Assembly: GCF_008580665.1 (NCBI RefSeq)
Contig: NZ_BKDJ01000005.1
Span: 1-64,000, forward strand
Source of the DNA: Zafaria cholistanensis
Lineage (GTDB): Bacteria; Actinomycetota; Actinomycetes; Actinomycetales; Micrococcaceae
DNA: 64,000 nucleotides
Direction: 5' to 3'
The notes under the pieces were generated by a model. That model did not search any database, was not told the origin of the DNA, and saw nothing but the letters and a program-made list of their open reading frames with translations. Of this stretch, positions 25,163 through 33,615 are shown piece by piece; position 1 is the stretch's first letter; each line of letters begins with the position of its first letter. A program made the translations under genes and the position numbers.

Positions 25163-25536
25163 GGGGGCATTTGGCCGTTCCGTGCGCCAAGGCGGCGATT
25201 ATCCGGCCAATTCCGCCCGGCGGCAGGAATTCGCCCACGGGTGGCGCCGAAGGCGGTTAATGGTTTAGCGTGGTGGTCACGGTCTAAAGAAAGTACTGAC
25301 CACTGCATCTGCCGCAGCCTCCTTCACCCGGGAGGGCTCGCGCAGGGCCAGGCAAGGATGCCCGCATTCCCGCTTTGGGGTGCCGCCATTTCCTCGGGAC
25401 CGCGCATTTGTCCTCTGGTTGCGCATGTGACATCGCATCACCAGTTGGAAAAGTGCAGTTGGATCAGTGCCCTGGTTTTCGCCATGGTTCCCGTCATGCC
25501 TGTACCGTCCTCAGAAACTTTCTCCAGGAGACAGCC
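25163..25536. other. Intergenic region upstream of the malic enzyme gene with an inverted repeat
   Basis: 374 bp without a convincing gene. The clearest element is the inverted repeat GTGGTCA (25273-25279) and TGACCAC (25297-25303) with a 17-bp spacer, a possible operator. AGGAG at about 25527 serves the malic enzyme start. No clear promoter pair was identified. Confidence 0.5.
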
Positions 25537-26727
25537 ATGTCCATCGAAACCCCCATCCAAGCCGTTTCCGGCCTCGACTCGACCCCCATCACCACCGAGG
25601 AAATCTTCGCCTCCCACGAAGGTGGCAAGCTCTCCGTGGCCTGCAGCATGCCGCTGGACAGCAAGCGGGACCTTTCCATCGCTTACACCCCGGGCGTCGC
25701 CCAGGTCTCCCGCGCCATCGCCGAGAACCCGGACATGCACGCCACCCACACCTGGGCCTCGCGCCTGGTTGCGGTCGTCTCCGACGGCACCGCGGTGCTG
25801 GGCCTGGGCAACATCGGCGCGGCCGCTTCCCTGCCGGTCATGGAGGGCAAATCTGCCCTGTTCAAGAACTTCGGCGGCCTGGACTCCATCCCGCTGGTGC
25901 TGGACACCACCGACGTCGACGAGATCATCGAGACCCTGGTGCGCCTTCGCCCCAGCTTCGGAGCGGTCAACCTGGAGGACATCTCCGCCCCGCGCTGCTT
26001 CGAGCTGGAGGAGCGCCTGATCGAGGCGCTGGACTGCCCGGTGATGCATGACGACCAGCACGGCACCGCCGTCGTCGTCCTCGCCGCGCTGACCAACGCC
26101 GCGAAGGTGGTCGGCAAGGACTTCGCCGGCATGCGTGCCGTCGTCTCCGGTGCCGGTGCCGCCGGCATCGCCGTGGCCGAGATCCTCATCAACGCGGGCC
26201 TGGGCGATGTGCTGCTGCTCGACTCCAGGGGCATCATCCACCGCAACCGCGACGACCTGAACTCCATCAAGGCCAAGTATGCGGCCAAGACCAACAAGGA
26301 CGACCTCATGGGTGGCACCCGCGAGGCACTCGAAGGCGCGGACGTGTTCATCGGTGTCTCCTCCGCAAAGGTGGACGTGGATCACCTGGCCGGCATGAAC
26401 GAGGGCGCGATCATCTTCGCCCTCTCCAACCCGGACCCGGAAGTCATGCCGGACACCGCCCGCGAATACGCCGCCGTGGTGGCCACCGGGCGCTCGGACT
26501 TCCCGAACCAGATCAACAACGTGCTGGCCTTCCCGGGCATCTTCCGCGGTGCCCTGGATGCCGGCGCGCGCCGGATCACCCCGGAGATGAAGATCGCCGC
26601 GGCCACCGCGATCGCCTCGCTGGTCGGAGAGGACGAGCTGGACTCCGAGTACATCGTTCCCTCGCCGCTGGACCCGCGCGTGGCCGGAGCCGTGGCCTCC
26701 GCGGTCGCCAAGGCGTCCCAAGCGTAG
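25537..26727 (+). CDS. NAD(P)-dependent malic enzyme (short form)
   Basis: 396 residues. It decarboxylates malate to pyruvate. Conserved blocks are SVACSMPLDSKRDLSIAYTPGV (tyrosine of the active site in AYTPGV), GLGNIGAAASLPVMEGKS, VNLEDISAPRCFELEE (metal-binding acids), DDQHGTA and the nucleotide motif SGAGAAGIAVAEIL near 204. The strand after it ends LLLDSRG; the aspartate suggests NAD rather than NADP. It lacks the C-terminal phosphotransacetylase-like domain of long MaeB enzymes. AGGAGA lies 7 nt before the ATG; a longer frame upstream is not conserved. Confidence 0.9.
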   Translation: MSIETPIQAVSGLDSTPITTEEIFASHEGGKLSVACSMPLDSKRDLSIAYTPGVAQVSRAIAENPDMHATHTWASRLVAVVSDGTAVLGLGNIGAAASLPVMEGKSALFKNFGGLDSIPLVLDTTDVDEIIETLVRLRPSFGAVNLEDISAPRCFELEERLIEALDCPVMHDDQHGTAVVVLAALTNAAKVVGKDFAGMRAVVSGAGAAGIAVAEILINAGLGDVLLLDSRGIIHRNRDDLNSIKAKYAAKTNKDDLMGGTREALEGADVFIGVSSAKVDVDHLAGMNEGAIIFALSNPDPEVMPDTAREYAAVVATGRSDFPNQINNVLAFPGIFRGALDAGARRITPEMKIAAATAIASLVGEDELDSEYIVPSPLDPRVAGAVASAVAKASQA

Positions 26728-26761
26728 TCCGCCGGCCGGCGCCGTTCCGGTCGGGGCCCGT

Positions 26762-28246
26762 TTAGGCGTTCGCCCCGGTGTTGACCAGCTCGCGGAGTTC
26801 CGCGGCCACCTTGGCCTCGTGCTCCGCGCGCAGCTGCCGGTGCCGCGGGCCACGGCGCATGAGTGCATAGGCGATGCCGAGCAGCACGAACCAGGCGGGG
26901 GTCCACAGCAGCGCGGTCAGGGTGCTTTCCTGGGTGGTCAGCGCCCACAGGATGAAGGCGAAGAACGCGAACACCATCCACACGGCACCGATGCCTCCGG
27001 GCATCTTGTAGGCCGAGGCGGCATGCTGCTGGGGGCGGCGCTTGCGGTACACAAGGTAGCTGGCAAGGATGATCGACCAGACGAACATGAAACAGACCGC
27101 AGAGATGGTGGTGACCATGTCGAAGGCGGTGGCGATGTCGTTGCCGGCGTAGAGCAGGCCCACCCCGGAGAGCAGCAGGATGCAGGAGAGGAACAGCGCG
27201 TTCTGCGGGACGCGGCGCTTGGACAGGCGCCCGAACCGCTGGGGGGCATCGCCCTCCAGGGCCAGGCCGTAGACCATGCGGGACGTCGAATAGATGCCGG
27301 AGTTTGCGGAGGACAGCGCGGAGGTCAGCACCACCAGGTTGACCACCAGGGCAGCGGCGCTCAGGCCGGCCAGGGCGAAGGTGTCGATGAACGGGGAGCG
27401 GCCGGCCACGAACTGGTCCCACGGGGTGACTGCCATCAGGATGATCAGGGAACCCACGTAGAACAGTCCCACGCGCAGGGGGATGGCATTGATGGCCTTG
27501 GGCAGGTTGTGCTCCGGGTTCTTGGTTTCTGCCGCGGCGGTGCCGACGAGCTCAATGCCCACGAAGGCGAACACGGCGATCTGGAAGCCCGCGACGAAGC
27601 CCATGAAGCCCTGCGGGAACATGCCGCCGTGGCTCCAGAGGTTGCTGAAGGAGGCGGTGCCGGCGGGGGTCTGGAAATTGGCCAGGATCATGACCAGGCC
27701 GGTGACGATCAGGGCCACGATGGCGATGATCTTGATCAGGGCAAACCAGAACTCCAGCTCGCCGAATGCCTTGACGGTGGGCAGGTTCAGCACCAGCAGG
27801 ATCGCGATGCACAGCAGGGCCGGGATCCACAGCAGGCTGGTGTTCAGCGCCGGCAGGAGCTCTTGGGAATATCCGGCGATCGCAATGACGTCGGCCACTC
27901 CGGTGACCACCCAGCAGAACCAGTAGGTCCACCCGGTGAAGAACCCGCCCCACGGGCCCAGCAGGTCCGCGGCGAAGTCCGCGAAGGACTTGTAGTTCAG
28001 GTTGCTCAGCAGCAGCTCGCCCATGGCGCGCATGACGAAGAAGAGCATGAAGCCAATCAGCGCGTAGACGAAAATGATGGACGGGCCGGCGACCGAGATG
28101 GTGCGGCCGGAGCCCATGAACAGGCCGGTGCCGATGGCGCCGCCGATGGCGATCAGCTGGATGTGGCGGTTGGAGAGGGCGCGTACGAGGTGTGGCTCGC
28201 CCGCCCCGTTTTCAACGGCGGGGTTCGCCGGGAACTTGTGTGACAT
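26762..28246 (-). CDS. Amino acid permease, AAT/APC family (CycA-like)
   Basis: 494 residues, about 12 membrane segments. The family start LSNRHIQLIAIGGAIGTGLFMGSG is followed by GPSIIFVYALIGFMLFFVMRAMGEL and the TYWFCWVVTGVADVIAIAG block characteristic of CycA-type D-serine/D-alanine/glycine permeases; a central block is AFVGIELVGTAAAETKNPE. It is a proton-coupled importer of small neutral amino acids; exact substrate is inferred. GAGGAAG precedes the ATG at 28246. It is convergent with the malic enzyme gene with a 34-bp gap. Confidence 0.85.
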   Translation of the reverse strand: MSHKFPANPAVENGAGEPHLVRALSNRHIQLIAIGGAIGTGLFMGSGRTISVAGPSIIFVYALIGFMLFFVMRAMGELLLSNLNYKSFADFAADLLGPWGGFFTGWTYWFCWVVTGVADVIAIAGYSQELLPALNTSLLWIPALLCIAILLVLNLPTVKAFGELEFWFALIKIIAIVALIVTGLVMILANFQTPAGTASFSNLWSHGGMFPQGFMGFVAGFQIAVFAFVGIELVGTAAAETKNPEHNLPKAINAIPLRVGLFYVGSLIILMAVTPWDQFVAGRSPFIDTFALAGLSAAALVVNLVVLTSALSSANSGIYSTSRMVYGLALEGDAPQRFGRLSKRRVPQNALFLSCILLLSGVGLLYAGNDIATAFDMVTTISAVCFMFVWSIILASYLVYRKRRPQQHAASAYKMPGGIGAVWMVFAFFAFILWALTTQESTLTALLWTPAWFVLLGIAYALMRRGPRHRQLRAEHEAKVAAELRELVNTGANA

Positions 28247-28465
28247 GCATTCTTCCTCGATGGCGGGCCAGGGGGTGTGACCCGTGTAACAAAACCTCGT
28301 AGAGGTTATGCCCGGAGCGGCGGGCAATCCAAAAAACCATAGTCCGGCAAGGTTTTGGGGAGGTTTCGGGGGCGGCCGCCCCCGCGTAACAAACGGCGTT
28401 CCGCCGCGGCCGCAGGTCCCCGGGCCAAGGCGCGCCGGGCGGCCCGTCACCCTCGGCGGGGGCGC

Positions 28466-28762
28466 CTATTCGTCGCCGGAGGAGTGGAGGCGGCGCATGG
28501 CGGACAGCAGTTCCAGCTCCGGACGCGCCGCGACGAAGCGCTCAGCGGCGTCGAGCACCTCCACCAGGTGGGCGCGGTCCGCGGCCACCAGGCCCACCCC
28601 CACGCGGGCGCGGCGGTACAGGTCCTGCTCGCCGGTCTCCGCGGCGGAGACGTCGAAGCGCCGGCGCAGCTCGGCCACCAGGGGCCGGACCACGGCACGC
28701 TTCTGCTTCAGCGAATGCACGTCGCCGAGCAGCAGGTCGAATTCGATCCATCCAATCCACAT
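28466..28762 (-). CDS. DUF503 family protein (YlxP-like)
   Basis: 98 residues. The whole family pattern is present: WIGWIEFDLLLGDVHSLKQKR at the start (LxxxxxHSLKxKR), VVRPLVAELRRRFDVSAAE, QDLYRRARVGVGLVAADRAHL and a C-terminal helix ending near ELELLSAMRR. These small ferredoxin-fold proteins are usually encoded near infB/rbfA; here it is isolated. Function is unknown, a link to ribosome assembly is suggested only by usual neighbours. The start at 28762 matches the family N-terminus. Confidence 0.85.
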   Translation of the reverse strand: MWIGWIEFDLLLGDVHSLKQKRAVVRPLVAELRRRFDVSAAETGEQDLYRRARVGVGLVAADRAHLVEVLDAAERFVAARPELELLSAMRRLHSSGDE

Positions 28763-28854
28763 GCACCCATGATGGCCCCCGCGCATACCAAGGACACCCC
28801 CTTCGGGCCCGTTTGCGCGTACCGTCCGGCGGAACATGGCCCCGAAATAATAGG

Positions 28855-28860
28855 TAGGCT
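28855..28860 (+). promoter_or_regulatory. -10 box of a leaderless promoter (CitE-like gene)
   Basis: TAGGCT, 7 nt upstream of the ATG at 28868, the same hexamer and spacing as at 6626; no Shine-Dalgarno site. Confidence 0.55.
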
Positions 28861-28867
28861 GGACTTC

Positions 28868-29713
28868 ATGGCTTTTCGCAACCGACGCGCCGCATCCCTT
28901 CCGGCGAAGCTCTCCCGTTCCTGGCTCCTCGTGAACGCCGCCAAGCCCGATGACTACGCTCCGGCGTTGGCGTCCGAGGCCGATTCGGTCATCTTCGACA
29001 TGGAAGCGGCGGTTCCGGACGCGCAAAAGGCCGAGGCCCGGGAAGCCGTCGTGGAGGCGCTCTCCTGCGGCATGACCGCCTGGGTGCGGGTGAACGGCAT
29101 TGAAACCGATTTCTGGAGCGATGACCTTTCCGCCCTCTCCAAGGCCCCCGGGCTGCGCGGGGTCATGCTCGCCATGACCGAGAAGCCGGAGCAGGTGACC
29201 TACACCGCCATGCGCCTGCAGGCCGGCACCCCGGTGCTCGCGCTCATCGAATCCGCCATCGGCATCGAAAACGCCACCGCGATCGCCTCCGCCCCGGGCA
29301 CCTTCCGGCTGGCCTTCGGCACCAACGACTTCCGCAAGGACACCGGCGTTTCCGAGGACCCGATGGCGCTGGCCTATGCCCGCGGCAAACTGGTGGTCGC
29401 CTCCCGGGTCGGCCAGCTCCCGGGCGCCATCGACGGCCCCGCCGCCGCGGGCGCCGGCGAGGCGGAGGTGCTGGGGGACTGCCGCGTCACCGCCTCGATG
29501 GGCATGACCGGCAAGCTCTGCCTGTCCGTTGCGCAGGTGGAGGCCGTCAACCACGGACTGTCCCCGAGCGATGACGAGCTGCGCTGGGCCCACGAGCTGC
29601 TGGACGCCCACGCCGCCGGCGCCTCCGTCGGGGACGGGTCCTACCTCCCGCGCCTGGCCCGTGCCCAAAAGATCGCGGACCTCGCGGACTCCTACGGCCT
29701 ATGGAACGCCTAG
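28868..29713 (+). CDS. HpcH/HpaI aldolase / CitE-like lyase
   Basis: 281 residues with the TIM-barrel CitE-like pattern: RSWLLVNAAKPDDY (usually RS.LFVPG..), ADSVIFDMEAAVPDAQKAEAR with metal-site acids, TAWVRVNGIET, VLALIESAIGIENA with the metal-binding glutamate, and AFGTNDFRKDTG. Such proteins cleave or form citramalyl-, malyl- or citryl-CoA or free 2-oxo-acid aldols. No CoA-transferase partner is nearby. It is convergent with an RraA-like gene, whose family includes oxaloacetate-type aldolases, so a shared small-acid metabolism is possible. Confidence 0.82.
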   Translation: MAFRNRRAASLPAKLSRSWLLVNAAKPDDYAPALASEADSVIFDMEAAVPDAQKAEAREAVVEALSCGMTAWVRVNGIETDFWSDDLSALSKAPGLRGVMLAMTEKPEQVTYTAMRLQAGTPVLALIESAIGIENATAIASAPGTFRLAFGTNDFRKDTGVSEDPMALAYARGKLVVASRVGQLPGAIDGPAAAGAGEAEVLGDCRVTASMGMTGKLCLSVAQVEAVNHGLSPSDDELRWAHELLDAHAAGASVGDGSYLPRLARAQKIADLADSYGLWNA

Positions 29714-29719
29714 CCGTGA

Positions 29720-29748
29720 CCTGCTAGCCCGCGGCGCGGGCTAGCAGG
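29720..29748. terminator. Hairpin terminator between convergent genes
   Basis: Perfect 13-bp stem (29720-29732 with 29736-29748) and a 3-nt loop. Confidence 0.75.
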
Positions 29749-29757
29749 CGGGGCTGT

Positions 29758-30231
29758 CTAGTGGGCGACGAGGATCCCGTCCTCGTCGCTCCACAGCATC
29801 GCCCCCGGGTGGAAGATCACCCCGCCAAAGGACACCGGCACGTCCACCTCGCCGGTTCCCGCCTTCGCCGACTTGCGCGGGTTGGATCCCAGCGCCTTCA
29901 CGCCCAGGTCCAGCGCCGCGAGCGCCACCCGGTCCCGGATGGCGCCGTTGATTACGACGCCGGCCCAGCCGTTGGCCAGGGCGGCCTCCGCGATCATGTC
30001 GCCCATCAGCGCCGACTCCAGCGAGCCGCCACCGTCGACCACCAGCACCGCGCCGGCACCGGGGGAGTTGAGTATCGATTTCACCAGCCCGTTGTCGCGG
30101 TGGCAGCGGACGGTGCGCACCGGGCCGCTGAAACGCGCCCGCCCCCCGAAGTTGGCCAGTTGCAGTGAGACGGACTGCAGGGTCTCGTCTGCGTCGAAGA
30201 GATCGCACGTGGTGAAGTCCATGGCACCCAT
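29758..30231 (-). CDS. rraA: RraA family protein (RNase E regulator / 4-hydroxy-4-methyl-2-oxoglutarate aldolase fold)
   Basis: 157 residues. The family core is clear: TTCDLFDADE, FGGRARFSGPVRTVRCHRDNGLVKSIL (here in pieces), VLVVDGGGSLESALMGD, GWAGVVINGAIRDR, the aldolase/oxaloacetate-binding G-x20-R-D region, and VPVSFGGVIFHPGAML. Actinobacterial members are annotated as ribonuclease E activity regulators but the fold also has metal-dependent HMG/CHA aldolase and oxaloacetate decarboxylase activity. Two ATGs (30231 and 30222) are possible; neither has a strong ribosome site. It follows the FAH-family gene by 50 bp on the same strand. Confidence 0.85.
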   Translation of the reverse strand: MGAMDFTTCDLFDADETLQSVSLQLANFGGRARFSGPVRTVRCHRDNGLVKSILNSPGAGAVLVVDGGGSLESALMGDMIAEAALANGWAGVVINGAIRDRVALAALDLGVKALGSNPRKSAKAGTGEVDVPVSFGGVIFHPGAMLWSDEDGILVAH

Positions 30232-30281
30232 CGTGGTGCTGCCGCGAGGGGACGCGCAAGGGGCCCGCGGGGCCCGGACCG

Positions 30282-31136
30282 CTAGACGAAGACGTTGCGC
30301 TGGGAGCCCAGGCCCTCGATCTCCGTCTCCAGCACGTCGCCGGGCTTCAGCCACGGGTACCTGCCGTCGGCGTCCTTGCGGCCCAGGGCCACGCCGGCGG
30401 GAGTGCCGGTGAGGATCAGGTCGCCCGGGCGCAGCGTCACGATAGTGGAGAGGTAGGAAACCAGCGCGGCCGGCGGGAACACCAGGTCAGTGGTGGAATC
30501 CTCCTGCACCACCTCGCCGTTGACGCGGGTGGTGATCCGGGCGCCGTCGGGGAACTCGTCGGGGGTGACCAGGTAGGGACCCACCGGGGTCGCGGCCTCC
30601 CAGGCCTTGCCCTGCGTCCATTCCGTGGTGCGGCCCTGCCAGCCGCGCATGGAGACATCGTTGGAGACCGCGTAGCCGGCGATGTGCCGCGGCGCGTCCG
30701 CCTCGGCAATGCGGCGGCCGGGTTCGCCGATGACGATCGCCAGCTCGCCCTCCCAGTCGATGCGGTGGTCCTCGGCGGGGATCTCGATGGGGTCGCGGGC
30801 GCCGGTGAGCGAATCGGCGAACTTGGTGAAGACGGTGGGGTAGCGCGGGATTTCGTTGCCGGTTTCGGCGATGTGGTTGCGGTAGTTCAGGCCGATGCAG
30901 AACACCTTCGAGGGTGCGGGGACCAGGGGGGCGAAGGAAACCCCGGCCAGCGGGAGCGCGGAGTCGGAGGACCCGTTCCCGGCGTCCTGGAGCGCGGCTT
31001 CCCGGGCCCCGGCAGGCGCGGCCAGGAACGCCCCGACGTCGGGGAACCCGGCGAGTTCGAAGGCGGCGTCCCCGCGGACGACGGCGGCGAAGGTCTGGTC
31101 GGGGGCGCCCGGTCGGCGCAGCGTGGCAAGTTTCAT
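30282..31136 (-). CDS. Fumarylacetoacetate hydrolase family protein
   Basis: 284 residues. The FAH domain (about 75-280) shows KVFCIGLNYRNHIAETG, PTVFTKFADSLTG, DWEGELAIVIG with metal-ligand acids, GYAVSNDVSMRGWQ, GPYLVTPDE and ILTGTPAGVALGR. These are typical of bacterial FAH-fold enzymes acting as acylpyruvate hydrolases, oxaloacetate decarboxylases or ring-cleavage product hydratases. It forms a unit with the downstream rraA gene and follows the LysR gene on the same strand, so it may belong to the aromatic catabolism region. Substrate not assignable from sequence. Confidence 0.86.
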   Translation of the reverse strand: MKLATLRRPGAPDQTFAAVVRGDAAFELAGFPDVGAFLAAPAGAREAALQDAGNGSSDSALPLAGVSFAPLVPAPSKVFCIGLNYRNHIAETGNEIPRYPTVFTKFADSLTGARDPIEIPAEDHRIDWEGELAIVIGEPGRRIAEADAPRHIAGYAVSNDVSMRGWQGRTTEWTQGKAWEAATPVGPYLVTPDEFPDGARITTRVNGEVVQEDSTTDLVFPPAALVSYLSTIVTLRPGDLILTGTPAGVALGRKDADGRYPWLKPGDVLETEIEGLGSQRNVFV

Positions 31137-31215
31137 AGTGCCATCCCATCATGTGCGCGCGGCCACCCGGACATTTGGTGTTCCAGCGGGCGGGCGTGCC
31201 CCGCACGGGCGCCCT

Positions 31216-32154
31216 TCAGGTCCCGTCCGCGCCGTCGGGGTACGGCCGGGGATGCGGGTCGGCGAAGAGCTCGCCGGCGAGTTCGACCAAAGCCGCGGCT
31301 GCGCGGGACAGATGCGCCGCCTGGGGCCAGACCGCCGAAACCGGCACCTTGCGCACCGAGGGCAGGATCGGCACCACGACTACCGGCTTGCCCTCGTAGC
31401 TGAGTGCCCCCGCCGGCTGCTGCACCAGAATCGAATATCCCATGCCGCGCGCCACCAGGGACCGGGTGACCTCAAAATCGGTGGTGCGGAAGCGGATGCG
31501 GGGCTGGAGGCCCTCTGCGGCGAACATCATCATGGTGTTTTCGCGGCTCGGATCCACATCCAGCAGGATCATCGGCTCGTCCGCGACCTGCCCCAGCGTC
31601 AGCCCGGGCCGTTCGGCCAGCGGATGGTCTGCCGCCAGCACGATCGAGGGCAGGGCATCGTAGAGCCGGCGCCGGGCCAGCTCCGGCGGGAGCGACATGT
31701 CGTAGGCGATGGCCGCGTCCAGGCTTCCCGCGTCCAGCCGCTGGCGCACCTCGCGCTGCGAACCGGCGAAGAAGTCCAGTTCCACCAGCGGGTGCAGGGC
31801 GGTGTAGTGGTCGATCAGCCGGGCCAGCACCGTTGGAGCCAGCGAGCTGTAACAGCCGACGGCGAGCGCGCCGCGCAGCTGCCCGCCGGCATCGGAGGCA
31901 TGCAGCCTCAGGTCCTCGGCCTGGCTGAGCAGCGAGCGCGCCTGCTCCAGGACATAGCGGCCCGAGGGCGTCAGTGCGACCCCGTGTGCCTTCCGCCGGA
32001 TCGTCAGCTGCGTGGCAAAGGCCTTCTCCAGCGCATCGACCGCGCCGGAGACCGCCGACTGGCTCAGGAGCAGCCGCTGGGCCGCCGACGCGATGCTGCC
32101 ATGCTCGGCGACGGCGGCGAAGCACTCCAACTGGCGCAGCGTGTAGCCGGACAT
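31216..32154 (-). CDS. LysR-family transcriptional regulator
   Basis: 312 residues. The N-terminal HTH is YTLRQLECFAAVAEHGSIASAA with QRLLLSQSAVSGAVDALEKA, and the co-inducer domain (about 90-300) includes GQLRGALAVGCYSSLAPTVLA, DAAIAYDMSL and GMGYSILVQQPAG. It is divergent from the P450 operon with 132 bp between the starts, and that gap contains a T-N11-A palindrome, the classic LysR box. It is therefore the probable activator of the P450 system in response to its substrate. Start at 32154 fits the family N-terminus. Confidence 0.9.
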   Translation of the reverse strand: MSGYTLRQLECFAAVAEHGSIASAAQRLLLSQSAVSGAVDALEKAFATQLTIRRKAHGVALTPSGRYVLEQARSLLSQAEDLRLHASDAGGQLRGALAVGCYSSLAPTVLARLIDHYTALHPLVELDFFAGSQREVRQRLDAGSLDAAIAYDMSLPPELARRRLYDALPSIVLAADHPLAERPGLTLGQVADEPMILLDVDPSRENTMMMFAAEGLQPRIRFRTTDFEVTRSLVARGMGYSILVQQPAGALSYEGKPVVVVPILPSVRKVPVSAVWPQAAHLSRAAAALVELAGELFADPHPRPYPDGADGT

Positions 32155-32172
32155 TCCACCCCTTCCACGGAA

Positions 32173-32226
32173 AAAGCGGGGATATTGCTCAAAAACTCCC
32201 GCTTTACCCGAGTTTATGCCGTAAAC
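32173..32226. promoter_or_regulatory. Two inverted repeats in the lysR-P450 intergenic region
   Basis: GTTTATGCCGTAAAC (32212-32226) is a 5-bp-arm palindrome containing TTTA-N5-TAAA, which fits the T-N11-A LysR box. Just upstream AAAGCGGG (32173-32180) and CCCGCTTT (32198-32205) form a second perfect 8-bp inverted repeat with a 17-bp spacer. Likely regulatory sites for the divergent promoters. Confidence 0.6.
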
Positions 32227-32286
32227 CACACTCAAAGCTAAGTTTCGCCGGTCACGCCGGCAGCACTACAGATCGAGGAGGATCAC

Positions 32287-33567
32287 ATGACGGCCCTGCC
32301 CGCCAGCGGCATTCCCGCCCTTGCCGCCAACACCCGGGTTCCCGCAACCCTCCCTTCCCCCGCACCGGACTCCGCATTCCAAGGCGCTGAAACTGTCCGC
32401 GAGGCGCCGGTCGCCGACTGGGTCACGCTCGCCGACCTGCGCGAGGACCCGTTCCCGATCTACCGCCGGCTGCGCGCCGAGGCCCCGGTGCACTGGGTCC
32501 CGGCCGTAAACCGCTATATGGTGGTCAGCTACGACGCCTGCCACACGGTCGAGCAGGACGCGGACACCTTCTCCGCCAACGAGGAGGGCTCGCTCATGAA
32601 GCGGGCCATGGGCCACTCGATGCTGCGCAAGGACGATCCGGAGCACCGCGCGGACCGGGACTCCTATGGCAGTACCCTGCGCCCGGGCACCATCAAGAAC
32701 CACTGGATGGAAATCTTCGAGCGCAACCACCGCCGCTACCTGGACCAGCTCAAGGCCAAGGGCCCGGGCGCCGACTTCGTGTGGGACTACGCCGCGCCCT
32801 ACGCGGCGGAAAACCTCCGTCTGATCTGCGGGTTCCACAACGCCACCCAGGAAGACCTGCAGCGCTGGAGCCAGACCATGATCGACGGCACCGGAAACTA
32901 CGCCGACGACCCCGAAGTCTGGGCCAAGGCTGCGGCCTCCTCCGCCGAGGTCGATGCGGCGATCGACGAGATGCTGGTCTACCTCAAGGACCGGCCGGAC
33001 CCGTCGCTGCTCTCCGGGCTGGCTTCCATGCCGATCCCGCTGGAGGCGATCCGCGCCAACCTGAAGATGACGATCGGTGGCGGACTGAACGAACCGCGCG
33101 ACGTGCTGGCCACCACCGCCTGGGCCCTGCTGTCCTGCCCGGAGCAGTTGGAGGCGGTCCGGAGCGAGCCCAAGCTGTGGGCCGCGGCCTTCGAGGAATC
33201 GGTGCGCTGGGTCGCCCCGATCGGGATGTACCCGCGCCAGACCACCCGCGAGACCGTGCTGGGCGGCGTCCGGCTGCCGGCCGGGGCGAAGCTCGGCGTC
33301 GTGCTCGGGTCCGCCAACCGCGACCCCAAGGTGTGGGAGGACCCGGAGTCCTTCAACGTGCTGCGCGCCAAAAAGCCGCACCTGGCCTTTGGCGGCGGAC
33401 AGCACTTCTGCGCCGGCGCCTGGGTCGGCCGCGCCTCGGTCGCCCAGGTCGCGCTGCCGGGGGCCTTCGCGGAGCTGCGGAACCTGCGCCTGGAGCCGGC
33501 CGGCTCGGCCATCGCCGCCGGATGGGTCTTCCGCGGCATGACCAGCATGCCGGTGGCCTGGGACTGA
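32287..33567 (+). CDS. Cytochrome P450
   Basis: 426 residues, soluble bacterial class I P450. The heme-thiolate motif FGGGQHFCAGAWVGRA has C375; the ExxR pair lies in FEESVRW; the Arg/His heme contacts sit in HSMLRKDDPEHRADR. The I-helix reads IGGGLNEPRDVLATT, where the acid is E269 but the usual following threonine is replaced by proline (P270). GAGGAGG precedes the ATG at 32287. The ferredoxin and ferredoxin reductase genes follow directly, giving a complete three-component monooxygenase; the substrate is unknown. Confidence 0.92.
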   Translation: MTALPASGIPALAANTRVPATLPSPAPDSAFQGAETVREAPVADWVTLADLREDPFPIYRRLRAEAPVHWVPAVNRYMVVSYDACHTVEQDADTFSANEEGSLMKRAMGHSMLRKDDPEHRADRDSYGSTLRPGTIKNHWMEIFERNHRRYLDQLKAKGPGADFVWDYAAPYAAENLRLICGFHNATQEDLQRWSQTMIDGTGNYADDPEVWAKAAASSAEVDAAIDEMLVYLKDRPDPSLLSGLASMPIPLEAIRANLKMTIGGGLNEPRDVLATTAWALLSCPEQLEAVRSEPKLWAAAFEESVRWVAPIGMYPRQTTRETVLGGVRLPAGAKLGVVLGSANRDPKVWEDPESFNVLRAKKPHLAFGGGQHFCAGAWVGRASVAQVALPGAFAELRNLRLEPAGSAIAAGWVFRGMTSMPVAWD

Positions 33568-33615
33568 CCCCTTCCCCACGCCGGCACCGAAACCATCCCC
33601 GAACCAGGAGAACCC

